64,000 nt of DNA from Saussurea involucrata (GCA_033807775.1 CM066327.1:76080795-76144794), one strand, 5' to 3'. Shown: positions 9,185 to 21,676, counted from the stretch's first letter. Made by a program: numbers and translations. The notes: generated by a model not told the origin, from the sequence alone.

Positions 9185-11351
9185 CTTTCAAAACCAAAGG
9201 AACACGAGATCCTACAACTGTATCTCGCCATAAGTCCTCACTCGGTAAGTGTCGTCTTGACTACAGAGGACGACATGTAACAACTACCGATTTACTACGT
9301 CAGTAAGTCTCTACTGGACGCAAAAACACGATACACGTCTATGGAGAAACTGCTTTTGTCACTAGTTACATCAGCAAAGAAGTTACGACACTACTTTGAA
9401 TCCCATCCTATTACCGTCGTAACAAATTTTCCTCTCAATTCAGTCCTGAGAAAGCCCGAGCTAACAGGACGACTAGAGAAATGAAGTATCTACCTCAGCG
9501 GCTATGATTTTGACTTCAAGCCTCGCACGACAGTTAAGTCGCAGGTCCTGGCCGACTTCGTCGCCGATTTCAGTCCTGAATTGGAAAAAGAAGCACAGAT
9601 CGAGACCTATACTGTGGCGACTATAAGTGACACGACCTGGGTGCTCCATGTCGATAGTTCTTCAAAATCTAGAGAAGCAGGTCTTGGTGTCGTCTTAAAG
9701 TCCCCACAGGGGGGCAAGATGGTGTACTTCATACGATGTAGTTTCAAAGCTACTAACAACGAGGCAGAGTACAAAGCTCTGAATCGTGGGCATGAATATG
9801 GCTCACGACTTGGGGGCAGTCGGACTTCACGTCAGAAGCGATTCTCTATTGGTCGTAAACCAAATGAACGGGGAATTCGTAGCAAAAGATTCCAAGATGA
9901 TGGCCTATCTCAAGATAGCCAAAGAGAAGTCAAAAATATTTGATCCATTCTCAATCGAACAGATCCCCATAGATCAAAACACTCAAGCCGATGCGCTAGC
10001 AAATCTTGGATCAGCACTCAATAAGCCGTCGTTCGACGCTATTCCTATGATCCACCTAGCAACCTCGTCCATCGAGGACTCTGAAACAATTTGTGTTCTT
10101 AATGCAGAAAACAGTTGGTCGTGCAATATCAAGAATTATCTTATGCATGATCAACTACCGGAAGATAGAATGGAAGCTCGAAATATTCGATTTAAAGCTG
10201 CGAAATACATTATCATTGGTGGCAGACTTTATCGACAATCATTGACAGGTATCAACCTACGATGCATCGATACTCCAGAACAGGTACAAGGCATTCTAAA
10301 AGAAATACACGACGGTGAATGTGGCAACTATTCTGGTGGTCGTAGTCTTGCGAATCGTATATCACGACAAGGCTACTATTGGCCGACATTAAGACAAGAT
10401 GCCACCAAGTACGTCCAAAGTTGTGACGCATGTCAACGACACTCAGGTATGATAACCAACCTTCTGAACCTCTACATACTTCTTTGGTCCCATGGCCCTT
10501 CATGAGGTGGGGAATGGACATCGTTGGTAAATTACCTCCTGCCCCAGGGCAGAAAGTTTTTCTGTTAGTCCTTACAGATTATTTCTCTAAATTGATAGAA
10601 GGAGCTGCCTACTCCCAGATTCGGGACAAAGAGGTCATCTCTTTTATCCAGACTAACACTATATGCAGGTTCGGAATTACTTCCGAAATCGTATGTGACA
10701 ATGGTTCACAGTTTATAAGTGATCGTACATGATAGTTTTGTGAGGATCGTAATAACAAACTTACGACCTCGACCCCACGTTATCCCCAGTCCAACGATCT
10801 TGCAGAATCGAGCAATAAAGTAAGTCATTATCAATTCAATCAAGAAAAGACTTAAGGCTGTAAAGGGAAAATGGGTCGAAGAACTTCCATCGGTCCTATG
10901 GGTGAATCGTACGACACCTCGAACATCGATAGGACATACACCATTTTCATTGGTTTACGATTGTGAAGTCGTCTTACCTATTGAAGTGCATCTCCCGACA
11001 TCAAGACATACATTCGGCGATCATAACTTGGTGGACTTAAGATACGACCTTGACGCTCTCGAAGAGCTAAGAGAGTCTGCTTTGGTCAAAATGGCATCTC
11101 AGCGACATGTTGTTGAACGACATTTCAACAAAATTGTTAAAGCCAAGATCTTTCAGGAAGGTGACTATGTCTTACGACGAGTATTCAAAAACACCAAGGA
11201 ACCAAACGCAAGTAAGTTATCCACTAAGTGGGAAGGACCTTATCGAATATCCGAGGTCGTTGGGAAGGGTGCTTACATGCTTCAAACCCTCGACAACCAA
11301 GACATCCCACGTAGCTGGAACACAGTACATTTAAAGAAGTATTTCTTTTAA
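9185..11351 (+). pseudogene. Tat-1 pol remnant (RT tail, RNase H, second RNase H, integrase)
   Basis: Ty3/gypsy polyprotein fragment of the Tat type. In order: the end of reverse transcriptase/RNase H (from about 9190), the additional RNase H-like domain typical of Tat elements (WVLHVDSSSKS, ATNNEAEYKAL, about 9620-9790), the integrase zinc finger, and the integrase core with WGMDIVG, CDNGSQF and LAESSNK carrying the D, D and E positions, then the C-terminal chromodomain-free tail ending at 11351. Damage: a TGA in place of a conserved Trp near 9484, a frame change near 9783, another near 10447, a stop near 10731 and further shifts to about 10870. The catalytic YIDD part of RT is deleted. Compare the less damaged copy at 25087-28406. 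Not functional. Confidence 0.85.
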
Positions 11352-11403
11352 AACTTTACTTTCGATTTATTTCGACAAACGATTACTGACTTAAGCATCG
11401 GAG

Positions 11404-11426
11404 GGTCGTTGGTCAAACCAACGACC
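11404..11426 (+). other. perfect hairpin after integrase stop (Tat-1)
   Basis: GGTCGTTGGT, loop CAA, ACCAACGACC: ten paired bases with a 3-base loop, about 50 bases after the integrase stop. The same hairpin is in Tat-2 at 25006-25027 with the innermost pair changed from T-A to C-G. It lies between the convergent pol and antisense gene. Confidence 0.65.
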
Positions 11427-12107
11427 ACCCCTGAATCTTACATTGCAGGCTCGCAGGATCGCACGAATGCCAGTCTTACGATTTATATCGTGAGAAACAA
11501 AGCTTTTAAGACTAAAAGGTCACGATTAATATGTCACGACCGACAAGTCATGACTCACATGACGAAATCTTATGATTCATCTCATAGATCTTACGATCAC
11601 AACAGGTGCTTTTTAATCTAAGTTTCGGAGTTAAAAGTCTTATGACTTGAATTCCATACTTAGAATATTTATTCGGCCCAGTCGTCCGGTTACTTCTAAA
11701 GTTACATGTACCTATGCCGTACAGTTTTACATATGTCTTACTGCTTTAAACGCTGGTTCTTTAAATCTTGTTATATCTCGTTTATTTTGTTTTGTTTATT
11801 TACAACAAAGTATAGTAACACGATAATATGGCAAAAGACATACTTGTATTAAATCAGAAGGAAATACAAGACAAAGGCGTGACCACCAACGATCGCCCTT
11901 AAACAAAACAAAATTACAAAAGAGGAGGCAAGAATAAAAGCCTACTGAGGGCCCTGGGCGACACTAGCATCACCTTCCGCGTCACCCGACTTGGCCGACG
12001 CAGAGTCGGTGTCGTCGACCCTATCCTCCTGGTCAATATCCTCCTCGGTCCCGACGTTCTCCAGAAAGGACGCGACCTTGGCCTCAGCGTCAGCCAAGGG
12101 ATTCTTC

Positions 12108-13997
12108 CCCTACAGATGGCGGCGCATAATTGCCGCCCAAACCCTTAGACGGGTCAGCGCCTCGAACAAAAGGAGCTTCTCCTCCAAGGCCTCCGTCTTG
12201 GCCTCAGCGGCCTTAGCGGTCGACTTCAGTTCCCCCACCTGTTTTTCGTTCACGGTGAGGGACGCCTTAGTCGCCAAAACCTCTGCCTCGTAGGCAGAGG
12301 CCTTCTCCAACGCCTCCTTGATGTCCCCGGAGCTCTTCCTTCTCCCCCGACGACGTCTCCAGACTACTACGGAGATCGTCCAGTTGGACGGAGAGAGCTT
12401 CCACCTTGGCCTTTGTCGCCCGTTCTTCCTCTCGAGCTATACGCTCGCCCTCCTGTGCTCGCTGAAGCTCCTCAGCGACGAAAGGGTTGACCTTCTGGAG
12501 CTCCTCCAGTTGGCCAAAAAGGCACAACGACGCCTGAAACGCCTGTAGTCGCACGAAAAATTTAAGGTAAGTCTATCTTATCAGAGAGGAAAAATCATAC
12601 GACATAAATTAAAGAGGACATACCAGAAAGGATAGTCTTGCGACATGAGACCCCGTCTTATTCACAGAAATGCCCCGATAGCGTTCCTTAAAGGCTGGCA
12701 GGAGAAATTTTCCCAAGTCTGGGAAAATCTTCGCCCTGTCTAAGACGTCGTCCACCAGGAAGTTCGACGGAAATGGAAAGTTAACCGTCGTAACTTCAGA
12801 TGTCTCCTCAACCTGAGGACCTTTCCCCTTATCCCCCGCGGCAGACGACATTGGTGGCGACGGCACGCCCCCGGCACACCCAAAGGCATCTTCACCTTCT
12901 CATGAGTGGAGACCGCCGCAGGCTCTCCACCCGTCGATGACGCTTCCCTCAGGGGAACCGACTTCGTCTTTTTCGAAGCCTCCGACCCTAAAGTCGGAGG
13001 ATCCTTTCTCTTCAGCTCTTTGGCCTTCCGGGCCAGAGCTAGTTGCGACTCCTTCTTCGACTTGCCCGAAACGGACTGCATCTCTAAATCGCCTGTAAAA
13101 AACGACAAACGTCAGGTATTATCGTACGACTCAGAATTAAAAATGTACGACTAACACTTACTTGTCGAAGTCTCTTGTCGACTTCTTTCTTCGGCTTCTG
13201 AAGTTCCAACGGTTGTACGATCGGGAGAATCAAACAACTGCCCGACACCGCTGGAAAAAGTCTTGCGACTTTCTCTTTAGAACCAGAAGCGGACCCAACT
13301 GCGGCAAAGTTGATATCTGAAACAAACAACCAAAAATTAGCAAAAGACAAATTTGATGCTAAAAATATACGACAAGTTAAAATATATATACCCCTGGTGT
13401 TCCACCCAGATGCGACCCAGGAGGTATCCTCGTCTATACGATCGAGCGTCAGCACCCGACCGATAACATACTTAGCCTTCCACCCGTGGTCGTGGACCTG
13501 GGTGTCAGGAACTAGAGTATACCCGCCCCTTAGCTTGGAAGACAGACTATATCGATGATAACCGTCGGACCTGAACTCGAACGCCGTCAGGAGATCGCTC
13601 ACCGTGAAAGGCGCTTCCCAATCAGCGGTGATCCGATCAATCTCCTGAAAGGTCTGCCAGAGTTCGGGCAAGATCTGCCCAGGAGATAGGTCAAAGGCGT
13701 CCAAAAACTCCCTAACCAGGGGAGAAAAGGGCCACTTAAATCCTATTCTGAAAGGATACTCGTACAAGACAAAAAATCCTCTCAAACACTCCGCCGGTCT
13801 AAGTTGGTCGGGTGTATACAATCGTACCTCGACAGGAATGCCCGCCGACAACCTAAAGGCTTCCACCTCATCCTTTTCTTGAAAAGAGCTCGCTGGCTCG
13901 GAGGAGACAAAAAATCGGGGACGGAGATTTGCGCTACATATAGGTCCATGAGGTCCCTATTTGTAGTAGTCTTCCTAGCTATCGATTTTTTTCGCAT
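12108..13997 (-). pseudogene. antisense intron-containing gene of the Tat element (Transposase_28-like)
   Basis: On the strand opposite to pol, between pol and the 3' LTR, lies a multi-exon gene. Exon A (13997-13392) encodes a domain with RLSAGIPVEVRLYTPDQL and FSPLVREFLDAFDLSPGQ, resembling the plant 'putative gypsy-type transposon' (Transposase_28) family. Introns with GT..AG ends that I can place: 13391-13317, 13161-13093 and 12623-12543. Exon C is basic (KSKKESQLALARKAKELKR, possible nuclear signal); exon D encodes a Glu/Lys/Ala-rich coiled coil (EELQRAQEGERIAREEERA) ending RRHL at about 12108. Frame breaks near 13870 and 12330 disable it. Grande-like elements of maize are known to carry an antisense gene at this place; its role is unknown. 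The remnant in Tat-2 is at 23290-24130. Confidence 0.7.
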
Positions 13998-14421
13998 GGT
14001 TAAAAGAGTAAAGATCGTACCTTAGATCTCTAAAACCTCGAACGAACAAATGAAAGCGCTGGTAGATCTCTCTGAATCTCTCTAAAAATCTCTCTAGAAA
14101 AATATCAAAGGCGTAAAAAGGAAGTGATTTCTACAATCGCGATATTTATAGCAACGACCTGTCAGGTCATTCCAGTGGATGGTCGACAGCTGTCCACCAC
14201 TTTTTCGCATGCAACGATCGTATGAGCGACACCTGTCCTATAACGGCTCCACGCCTCTGACACGTCGTCATGACGTCACGACCACTTCGCCTCCCTCGGT
14301 CCAAATCGAACCAAGACGGTTGGGATTCGACCAGACCCTCTCCTCATGCGACACGTGTCAAGATACTTCGTCAGATTTAAAATTTGAATTTCACGCCGAA
14401 ATTTAAATTTTGGGGGAAAAC

Positions 14422-15255
14422 TGTTTGGGTAAAAATCCACACCTCACAACCGACGATGAATAACTCATATGACATTTATGTAAGACCATTCTTGTATTAA
14501 GATAATGTCCTGCAGGTTATTTACAATCGAATATTTGGTCGTACATTTCCATGATGGTCGTAAGTTCCATACAACCGACGTCCAAAACTCAAGACGGTCG
14601 TACGATTATACTAACCGTTAACAGTCAACATCCGTTTTCTTTGTTCCATTAATGTAGATCCACTAGCAATCATGGTACAACGGCCAGTAACGGACGAGCT
14701 CTTAATGGCATTAAAGACCCGACGACGGTTACAAACAGGTCATCAAGACACATTTATTGCTGCCAAAAGCTATATAAAGGCCTGATCCACATTCGAACGG
14801 GACACATCGAAACAACTGACAATCTACGCAACATCTGAATTCAACATTTTTACACTCTCAACATTCTTACATCAGAAGCATTTGAATGAATATCACTCTC
14901 GTAAGTTTCGCACGACGAGCAGTTCAATTCACACGACAACAATTCATTTCGCACGATTTACGCACGACGCATAACATTAGCTTACGATTAATTTTGTTTT
15001 TATTATTATTGTAATTTGTTGTACACAAAACACTTGTTACCAAAGGATTTTGCCCCTGTTTGGCGATCATAGTGCACCGTCGACTCTCACAAGTCGACTG
15101 CGGTTTTTCCCTCGTTTGGGTTTTCCGCGTCACCAATTCTCCTGTCTTATTTACTTTTTCGCGATTGTGTTGTTTGTCTTGAGATCCCTTTCGTTGGTTG
15201 TTAAAAGTTCCACATCAACCTTAAGTTATCCTTTGGGTGATTTTTGGCATTAACA
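14422..15255 (+). mobile_element. Tat-1 LTR, right copy
   Basis: This 834-bp LTR starts TGTTTGGGTAAAAATCC after the tract TTTTGGGGGAAAAC and ends TTTTTGGCATTAACA. It is followed directly by coding sequence of the Myb/SANT-like gene (TTGCC would be the target duplication), so Tat-1 had inserted in that gene. A matching TTGCC at the left end is not found because the left border is rearranged. Divergence from 8306-9184 is obvious by eye, so this is an older insertion than the 34054-43351 element. Confidence 0.8.
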
Positions 15256-15513
15256 TTGCCTTAAAAGAGTTGACCCCCCAGACTCCCTTCTTTTGCGCTT
15301 CACTCTTTTAGTAGCATTTAGACCACATGTATTTGGGATGTTACTCTTTGGTGGAATAGTATTTTGGAGGCTACTATTTGGTGCAATAGTACCTCTAACA
15401 TCTTCTGTAAAACCATGCCAAAATCCAACTTCTTGATCATCTAGACTTTCCAATCTAGTGGAATATTGAGAACAATCATTAGAAGCATCTTCAGTCCCAC
15501 CTTCTTTATCTTG
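15256..15513 (-). pseudogene. C-terminal fragment of the split Myb/SANT-like gene
   Basis: The frame on the minus strand reads QDKEGGTEDASNDCSQYSTR... and ends in a basic stretch (KRVKRKRRESGGS) where the Tat-1 LTR begins. It continues in frame from the fragment at 29301-29503 if Tat-2 and one copy of the TCTTG duplication are removed (EIQDKEYEIQ joins DKEGG). The rest of the C-terminus was to the left of Tat-1 and is not in the window. See the entry at 29301-29899. Confidence 0.75.
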
Positions 15514-15753
15514 TGTTAATGCCAAAAATCGTCCAGAATGATAACTTAAGGTTGATTGTGGAGCTTAACAACTAAAGAAAGGAATCGTTCGACAAAACAG
15601 TGCGTTAAAGACAGAAAATGTAAAAGAGACAAAGTCTTTGGTGACGCGGGAAAAACCTCAACGAGCCGCGGACGATTGTGGAAGTCGTCGCTGCACTATG
15701 ATCGTCAAAAAGGGGCGATGTCCTTGGTTTCAGGTGTCGGGGATACAGTGATT
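15514..15753 (-). mobile_element. Tat-2 3' LTR, left part (split by Athila)
   Basis: On + it starts TGTTAATGCCAAAAATCG after the duplication TCTTG (15509-15513) and continues at 22278 after the Athila insertion. Together with 22278-22822 it makes a 785-bp LTR against 793 bp for the other copy at 28508-29300. The parts align closely apart from a few indels such as GAGGAAAAAACCC in the right copy only. Confidence 0.88.
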
Positions 15754-17114
15754 TGATAGACGGGTCTCACCCCCCCTAAATCTAACCGCAAGTGTACGGT
15801 GTCGAAATCAAGTAATAACGTACGGTAAGTACGAGTATCGAATCCACGGGAACTAGGAACTAAGTATCACAATTACTATAAGAACTATTAATTGAACTGT
15901 CGAATTTGGGAGATTGGTTTGATTTAAAACTACTTAATTGCAACGAATACGAAATCACAACGAAACAGTAAACGACTTAGAAACTTCGATAGAGAGAGAA
16001 GTTGAGGGTTGGAAATCCTCAGGTTCTACACATGCAAACAACTGACTCAAAACAGTTACCAGTTAATCCCCTTAATGATTCCCAAATCTTTTAAGATCAC
16101 CGTCGTTCTCTTTCGAACAACAACGGGTTTTTTTTGAAAAGGATAAGTTTAATCTCTCGATCTCACCTATGGATTCCAAAACACATTAAGTACACGATTT
16201 ATGTTTAAACTGGCTAGTTTTATCTCTCGATATCAACCTAACGGTTTAATTGGGACTAAAGCTTACTCGGTATATCTCTATCACCTTTCGGACTTTAGAC
16301 ATGCAATTCCTAATTCTAAATAGCAATCAATTCTCTCGAACTTAATTACTAACAACAAATCAACTGTAAATTGGCCAAATTCACAAAAGAATTAAGAACG
16401 AAATCACATGCTTCATTAATTAAGGAAAACTGATAAAAGTTCAAATCGTTTGTTTACATGCTTAATAAACCGAATTCATTCAAACCCCCAACACGAACCG
16501 GTTAGTTCATGTCGGTGGTGGATTCAAACACAAGAGAAATAGATGCGAAAGTGTATGTACCCATGATTAAGCATAAAAGATGAAATCGTGAAAGGTAAGA
16601 TGATGAACTCCCTTCTCTCGTGCTCGTCTCTACTTCGCGTGTTGAACGTCTCCTTGATCGGCTCTCGATCGTGACCTTGAAAGCTCCGAAAAGTCTCCAG
16701 AAATCGCCCCAAAATCGCCCCTGGCCGTCGTGTGAAAGTTGCGTATCGAATCAATGACCTAAAACCTGATTAATAAAGCTGATTTTCGACAAATAGTGGC
16801 TTACGCGGTTTGCCACGCGACTTGCAAGTCGCGTGGTAAGTCGCGCATGTCTTTTTGGCTGCATGGGTCGATTTCTGGTTCGCGGATCGGGTCCTGGTTC
16901 GGTTGCGGGTCTTGGGCTTGACTTTTAGGCTTCCGTTAGGCTTCGTTTGGACTCGTTTTAGGCTCTTTTTAGCTTTTTTTCCCGAGGAATGTCGCCTTTT
17001 AGATAACCTGTATCAAACACTAGATAAACCGTAAAATACACGCCTTTTTACTTGAATACAAGCCAATCTCATTGGTTTGAGAACTGAAAATAACGCCAAA
17101 AAGTGGTGTTATCA
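15754..17114 (-). mobile_element. Athila 3' LTR
   Basis: This 1361-bp LTR on + starts TGATAGACGGGTCTCACC and ends GGTGTTATCA. It is about three times as long as the partner LTR at 21838-22272, which lacks the part from about 15802 to 16785. It contains the GC-rich block with GCGACTTGCAAGTCGCGTGG near 16815. An AACCCC run just outside (17115-17130) is the polypurine tract on the minus strand. Confidence 0.85.
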
Positions 17115-19421
17115 ACAACCCCAAACCGAGCGTTGCTTGTCCCCAAGCAAATGAGCGATAAAAACAGAATAAAAGCATATATCTGTGAAATAATAACTGC
17201 ACAATTTCCAATCGGTACCAAGTGATGCATCGGTGATTTCCCATACCCGTGAATGTCTATCTCACTCTCAGCTCATTCTTATTTCGTCTGATCTATGACT
17301 TTCCATTGGGAGTTGAACTCGTGACCATTCCGATTACATTAGGGTTAGACTAAGTCCAAACATACTAGGAAAAACATTTCGCCTCGACCCTACCTCACGG
17401 GTTACTCTCTTTGCACTCGAACCTAGGTTATCACTCATGTTGTCATGTTATGGAGGTTATGTACAAGAATACGCAATAATTTCATGACAACTAACATGAA
17501 AGACGCACAAGTGTCCAAAAGATTGATCTCAGAAGGAATCAAGTAGCAAGACAGGGACTATCGATAAAGGTGGTCGTATACCGTAATCACATCTTCCAAA
17601 AGATCATCCAGGTCTTTACAAGGGTTGTAATGGGGTTAGGGCTATGGCTGAGAAACGAAGGGTAAAATGGTTCAAGGATCCTTGGCGTGTCAATCATTGG
17701 CAGTTCCGAACTTCTCTACTTCAGCCTCTATCATTTGGCCCTCTTTGTCACTATTGGAGTCGCTTTGACTCTCTTATTCAGCTGCTATAAATACTATCTG
17801 ACTAACTGTATTTTTTTTTCAGTTGGGACTTCATTGGTCCTCTTTATTTGTTTGGGGCATCATTGGCCCTCTTTTCTATCTCTTGGGTTACATTGACCCA
17901 TTTTATTCTCATGACTGGCCGAAATTCTTTCTTTTCTGCTTTATCTCTGGTAGTTCATTACCGCCTCTAATTGACACACTTTTGGATAAGGGTTGGCTAA
18001 GGCTTTTGGCTAAAGGTTTAATGGTGGGTTTAGAAAGAATTAAGGTGCGTGTTTGGCTGCAAAGGGGGTTATGGATACACACAGAAGGGTAAAAGGTAAC
18101 GATAGCTAAAACGGGTTAAAACAAAACACACAATGCCTGGAATCATATCTTAAGGTCCACATGATATGGTCTACTATACCCTTACCCAATATCCCGATGT
18201 TCGCCTTTGCTACTCAATGCAATAATGTAGCGAGATCATTCTACATTCACGACAAGGAATTCGAAAGAGTGTATAAGAATTAAGTGTATGAATCCCTCGA
18301 AATGAAAACCGTCTTTTAGGCTCGAAACTCACTATCGGGTGGTCTCCACTAATGTCCCTAGTCATGTCCTTTCCCGGTCCTTCCCTAACGGTCGCGTCAC
18401 TATCACAAGATTCTTCCCACAATGGTTGGTCTCAATCATTCAAAACAAAAATTTTAGCTACTATGATCTAGACACTCAGAGGTGCAGGAAATCTACGTGC
18501 ATAACTTGGGCCCGATTGGGCAACCCTAAACCTTACCCACACATTGTCCCCAATGTGCAAGTAAAGTCGTAGGCGATGCGACTCGAATCATTGTGCAGTT
18601 ATTATAGGTTAGAACGTACATGTTTCTAAAAAGGATGGGCAAGGCATTACATAGCAAGCAAAAGAAAACCCAAAATTTCTAAAATGGGCACCCCAAAACT
18701 AGGCCGTGGCCTAGGTTTGCCAATAGAAGCCAACCCCAAACCTCGGTAAAACCGAGGTTTGCACAGGGTTTAAATGTGAGTGTGTAGATGTGAAAGATGA
18801 GGCACCCCAAACCTAAGTGAAACTTAGGTTTGGTGCATCTCGTGTGACTAAGAATAGAATAGAACATCGTACACCACTCGTTTAGCAGAAAGATTTATAA
18901 CATACCTGTTTTGTCCGGCCGGAGGAGATTCTTCTCAAAAGATTTGAGCACTTAGAGGAGACGGAGAGAGCATGCAAAACCAAAACACTCAAAGCAAAAG
19001 ACAAAAGACAAAAAACAAGAAAAGGAAACACACAAAGCAAGAAAGGAACAAAGATTGCACGAACAACGAACGAGACACAACAGGGGACTCCTGCGGTTTT
19101 GGCCGCGAGATGTAAGACGCGGGATAACCCGCGTATGTCCCTGTTTCAGAAAACCAACAGGGTTCCCCGCGGCTTGCTATGCGGTATGCAAACCGCGTGG
19201 CAAGTCGCGTATGTCTCTGTTCGTTTTTCGCTTTTTCGATTTTTTTCTCAATTTTTATGGTTTTTTTAGGAAATAACAGCACACTCAAACAAAAGTAAAA
19301 ACTAAGCACGCAAATAAAAGGGAAATCAAACCTTGGTGGGTTGCCTCCCACCCAGCGCCGTATTTAAAGTCGTGGCATGACTGTGTGGTTTTCAGCTTGG
19401 CTCGGTATCTGCGGGGTCAAA
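17115..19421 (-). mobile_element. Athila internal 3' region without pol
   Basis: In a complete Athila this place would hold pol and the env-like region. Here I see no gag, RT or integrase motif on either strand. The stretch holds AT- and CT-rich DNA, three look-alike hairpins at 18695-18831, a GC-rich block at about 19095-19215 with CGCGGGATAACCCGCG, and A-rich DNA near 18975-19060. The join to gag-protease is just after the protease domain at 19422. Confidence 0.6.
18695..18831. repeat. three look-alike hairpins with AAACCT/AGGTTT stems
   Basis: Hairpins at 18695-18718 (AAACTAGGCC/GGCCTAGGTTT), 18738-18760 (AAACCTCGGT/ACCGAGGTTT) and 18809-18831 (AAACCTAAGT/ACTTAGGTTT, the inner T-A pairs loosely) each follow a CCCCAAA run. 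The outer stem is constant and the inner stem differs but keeps pairing. They lie in the Athila region between protease and 3' LTR. Confidence 0.7.
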
Positions 19422-21676
19422 TCACCCACACTTGCGATTCTTCGCGGATTCTTCTATCTTCGGTCTTCCATGACCAGCTCCGGATCCTTCTTCTCTTCCA
19501 ACTCGCACTTTCTCAAACATTTTGAACATCACCTTCTCGCCGCCAACTCTGAAGGTCACCTCTCCTTCCTCCACATCAATCAGTGCTCGGCTCGTGGCCA
19601 GGAATGATCGTCCCAAAATTAACGGGACCTCTTCATCTTCGTCTATATCTATGACTACGAAGTCGACTGGAAAGTAAAACTTACCGACCTTGATCAACAC
19701 GTCTTCGATCACTCCATATGGGTATCTGATTGATCGATCGGCAAGCTTTAACGTCATGTATGTCGGGCTTACCTCACCCAGGCCGAGTTTCCTGAAAATA
19801 GAAAGAGGCATCAGGTTAATACTTGCCCCTAAATCACATAAAACTTTATTAAAAGTAAGCTCCCCAATCTGAATAGGGATCGAAAAACTCCCTGGATCTT
19901 TAAGCTTCGGGGGAAACTTATTTTGGAAAATCGCGCTGCACTCTTCAGTGAGTGCAACGGTGGCCTGGTGATCAAGTGCCCTTTTCTTTGACAGGATCTC
20001 TTTCATGAATTTCATGTAAGAGGGCATTTGCGCCAACGCATCTGCAAAAGGGATATTAATGGTTAACTTTTTAAATACATCAATAAACTTAGAGAAATTA
20101 ACATCATCCTTATGCTCTTTCAGTCTATTCGGATATAGTACGCTCGGTGTCGCCGGCTTGACCGGTGGCTGCTTCGGCTTCGCCTCTTCACACTTCTTGC
20201 CCTCTTCACCCTCCGAGTTCTCCTTCATTGCACATTCTTTATCAGATTCTAGTTCAGTCACTTTAATGATCTCGACCTCTTTCTCTTTCGGGCCGGTCTC
20301 CCTTGATGACGGCTCTCGTACTGGCTCTCCATTCAGCTCCTTGCCGCTTCTCAGATAAATGGCATTGCACTCCTCTCTTGGTTTCCTTTCAGCCATACTC
20401 GGGAGTGCTCCGGGAGGTCGGTTTTGTAGGGCCTCGGAAATCTGCCCCACTTGCCTTTCGAGGATCTTAATGGAGGCGGTGTTTTGCTCGGTAGCCGCCT
20501 TGACGATGTTGATCGTGCTTGCTAATCCCTCGACCATGCTGTCCATTTTCGTCTTGAACTTCATGAGCATATCTTCCAGCCTCGGTTTCTTCTCCATCGA
20601 TGGTCCTTCATTCCTTTGGTGAAAACCTGGAGGACGGTACACATTATTAGTATTAAAAACATTAGAAAAGTTAGAGAAGTTACCTTGCTGTTGCTGATCG
20701 GGTTGGCTCCATGAAAGATTAGGATGTCGTTTCCACCCCTCATGGTAAGTGTTCGAGAAAAGATCGTTCCTCGGTTGGTTCCAGTTTTGCATATATTGAA
20801 CTTGTCCAGGTTCTCCCAAATTCCCTCCTTTCAGTCGGTCCGTGATAAAAGCTAGTTGAGCTTTGAGTTCCTTCAGCTCGTCCGATTCCCGAACACTCGC
20901 TACCCGTGCAACAGAAGATCGTGGTGTGGAATAGCTATGCTCGGCTAGGTTCTCGATCAAGTCAACCACTTCTTCATACGTCTTGTTCATGAGAGCTTCA
21001 CCCGCTGCGGCCGTGATGTCATTCTTAAATTGTTGGTGAAGGCCTCCGAAGAACATTTGGATTATCACCCAACCGTGTAATCCATGATGCGGGCACTTCT
21101 TCAACATATCTTTATATCGCTCACATGCCTCGTATAAGGTCTCTTGATCCCATTGCGCAAAGTGCGTGATGTCGGCCATCAATTGAGCGGTTCTTCCCGG
21201 TGGAAAGAATTTCTGGAGGAACGCGGCTTTCAGGTCTGCCCATGTGGTGATAAGATCTGATGGGAGGCCCTCTATCCAAATTTCAGATCTACCTTTTAGG
21301 GAGAAGCTGAAAAGTCTTAGCTTGATCGCGTTCTCTTCCATCCCGTTGATCTTGAACGTATTGCAGATCCGTTCAAATGCCCGTAGATGCGCGTGGGGAT
21401 CTTCAGTCGGTGCTCCCCGAACTGGTTCTGTTGTACCATGATGATGGTACTCGGCTTGATCTCAAAGTAATTAGTCGCGGTGGTTGGTGCTTGAATGCCT
21501 ATGCGTGCCGCTGCCACATTCGGGTTGGCAAACGACCGCATAGGACGTCTCGCTTCGTCGCCCATTTCTGTCTTGATCTGTTCTTTAGCCTTTGCTTCTT
21601 TGCGAAGACGACGGGCGGTTCGTTCAATCTCTGGATCAAATTTCTCGAGCTCTTCCCCTCGGGTTTTCCTTGGCAT
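19422..21676 (-). pseudogene. Athila gag-protease (frameshifted)
   Basis: The gag start is at 21676 (MPRKTRGEELEKFDPE). The frame runs to about 21415 and continues in another frame from 21341 or slightly earlier, so one frameshift is needed near 21410 (after MVQQNQFGE). The capsid-like part has LFSFSLKGRSEIWIEGLP and FFPPGRTAQLMADI, as in Athila gags. A Glu/Lys-rich linker follows. A retropepsin-like protease sits near the end: DLGASINLMP carries the catalytic Asp (usual motif D-[ST]-G-A, here D-L-G-A as in Athila), and VPLILGRSFL is the second conserved strand. The frame stops at 19422 without entering RT. Confidence 0.85.
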
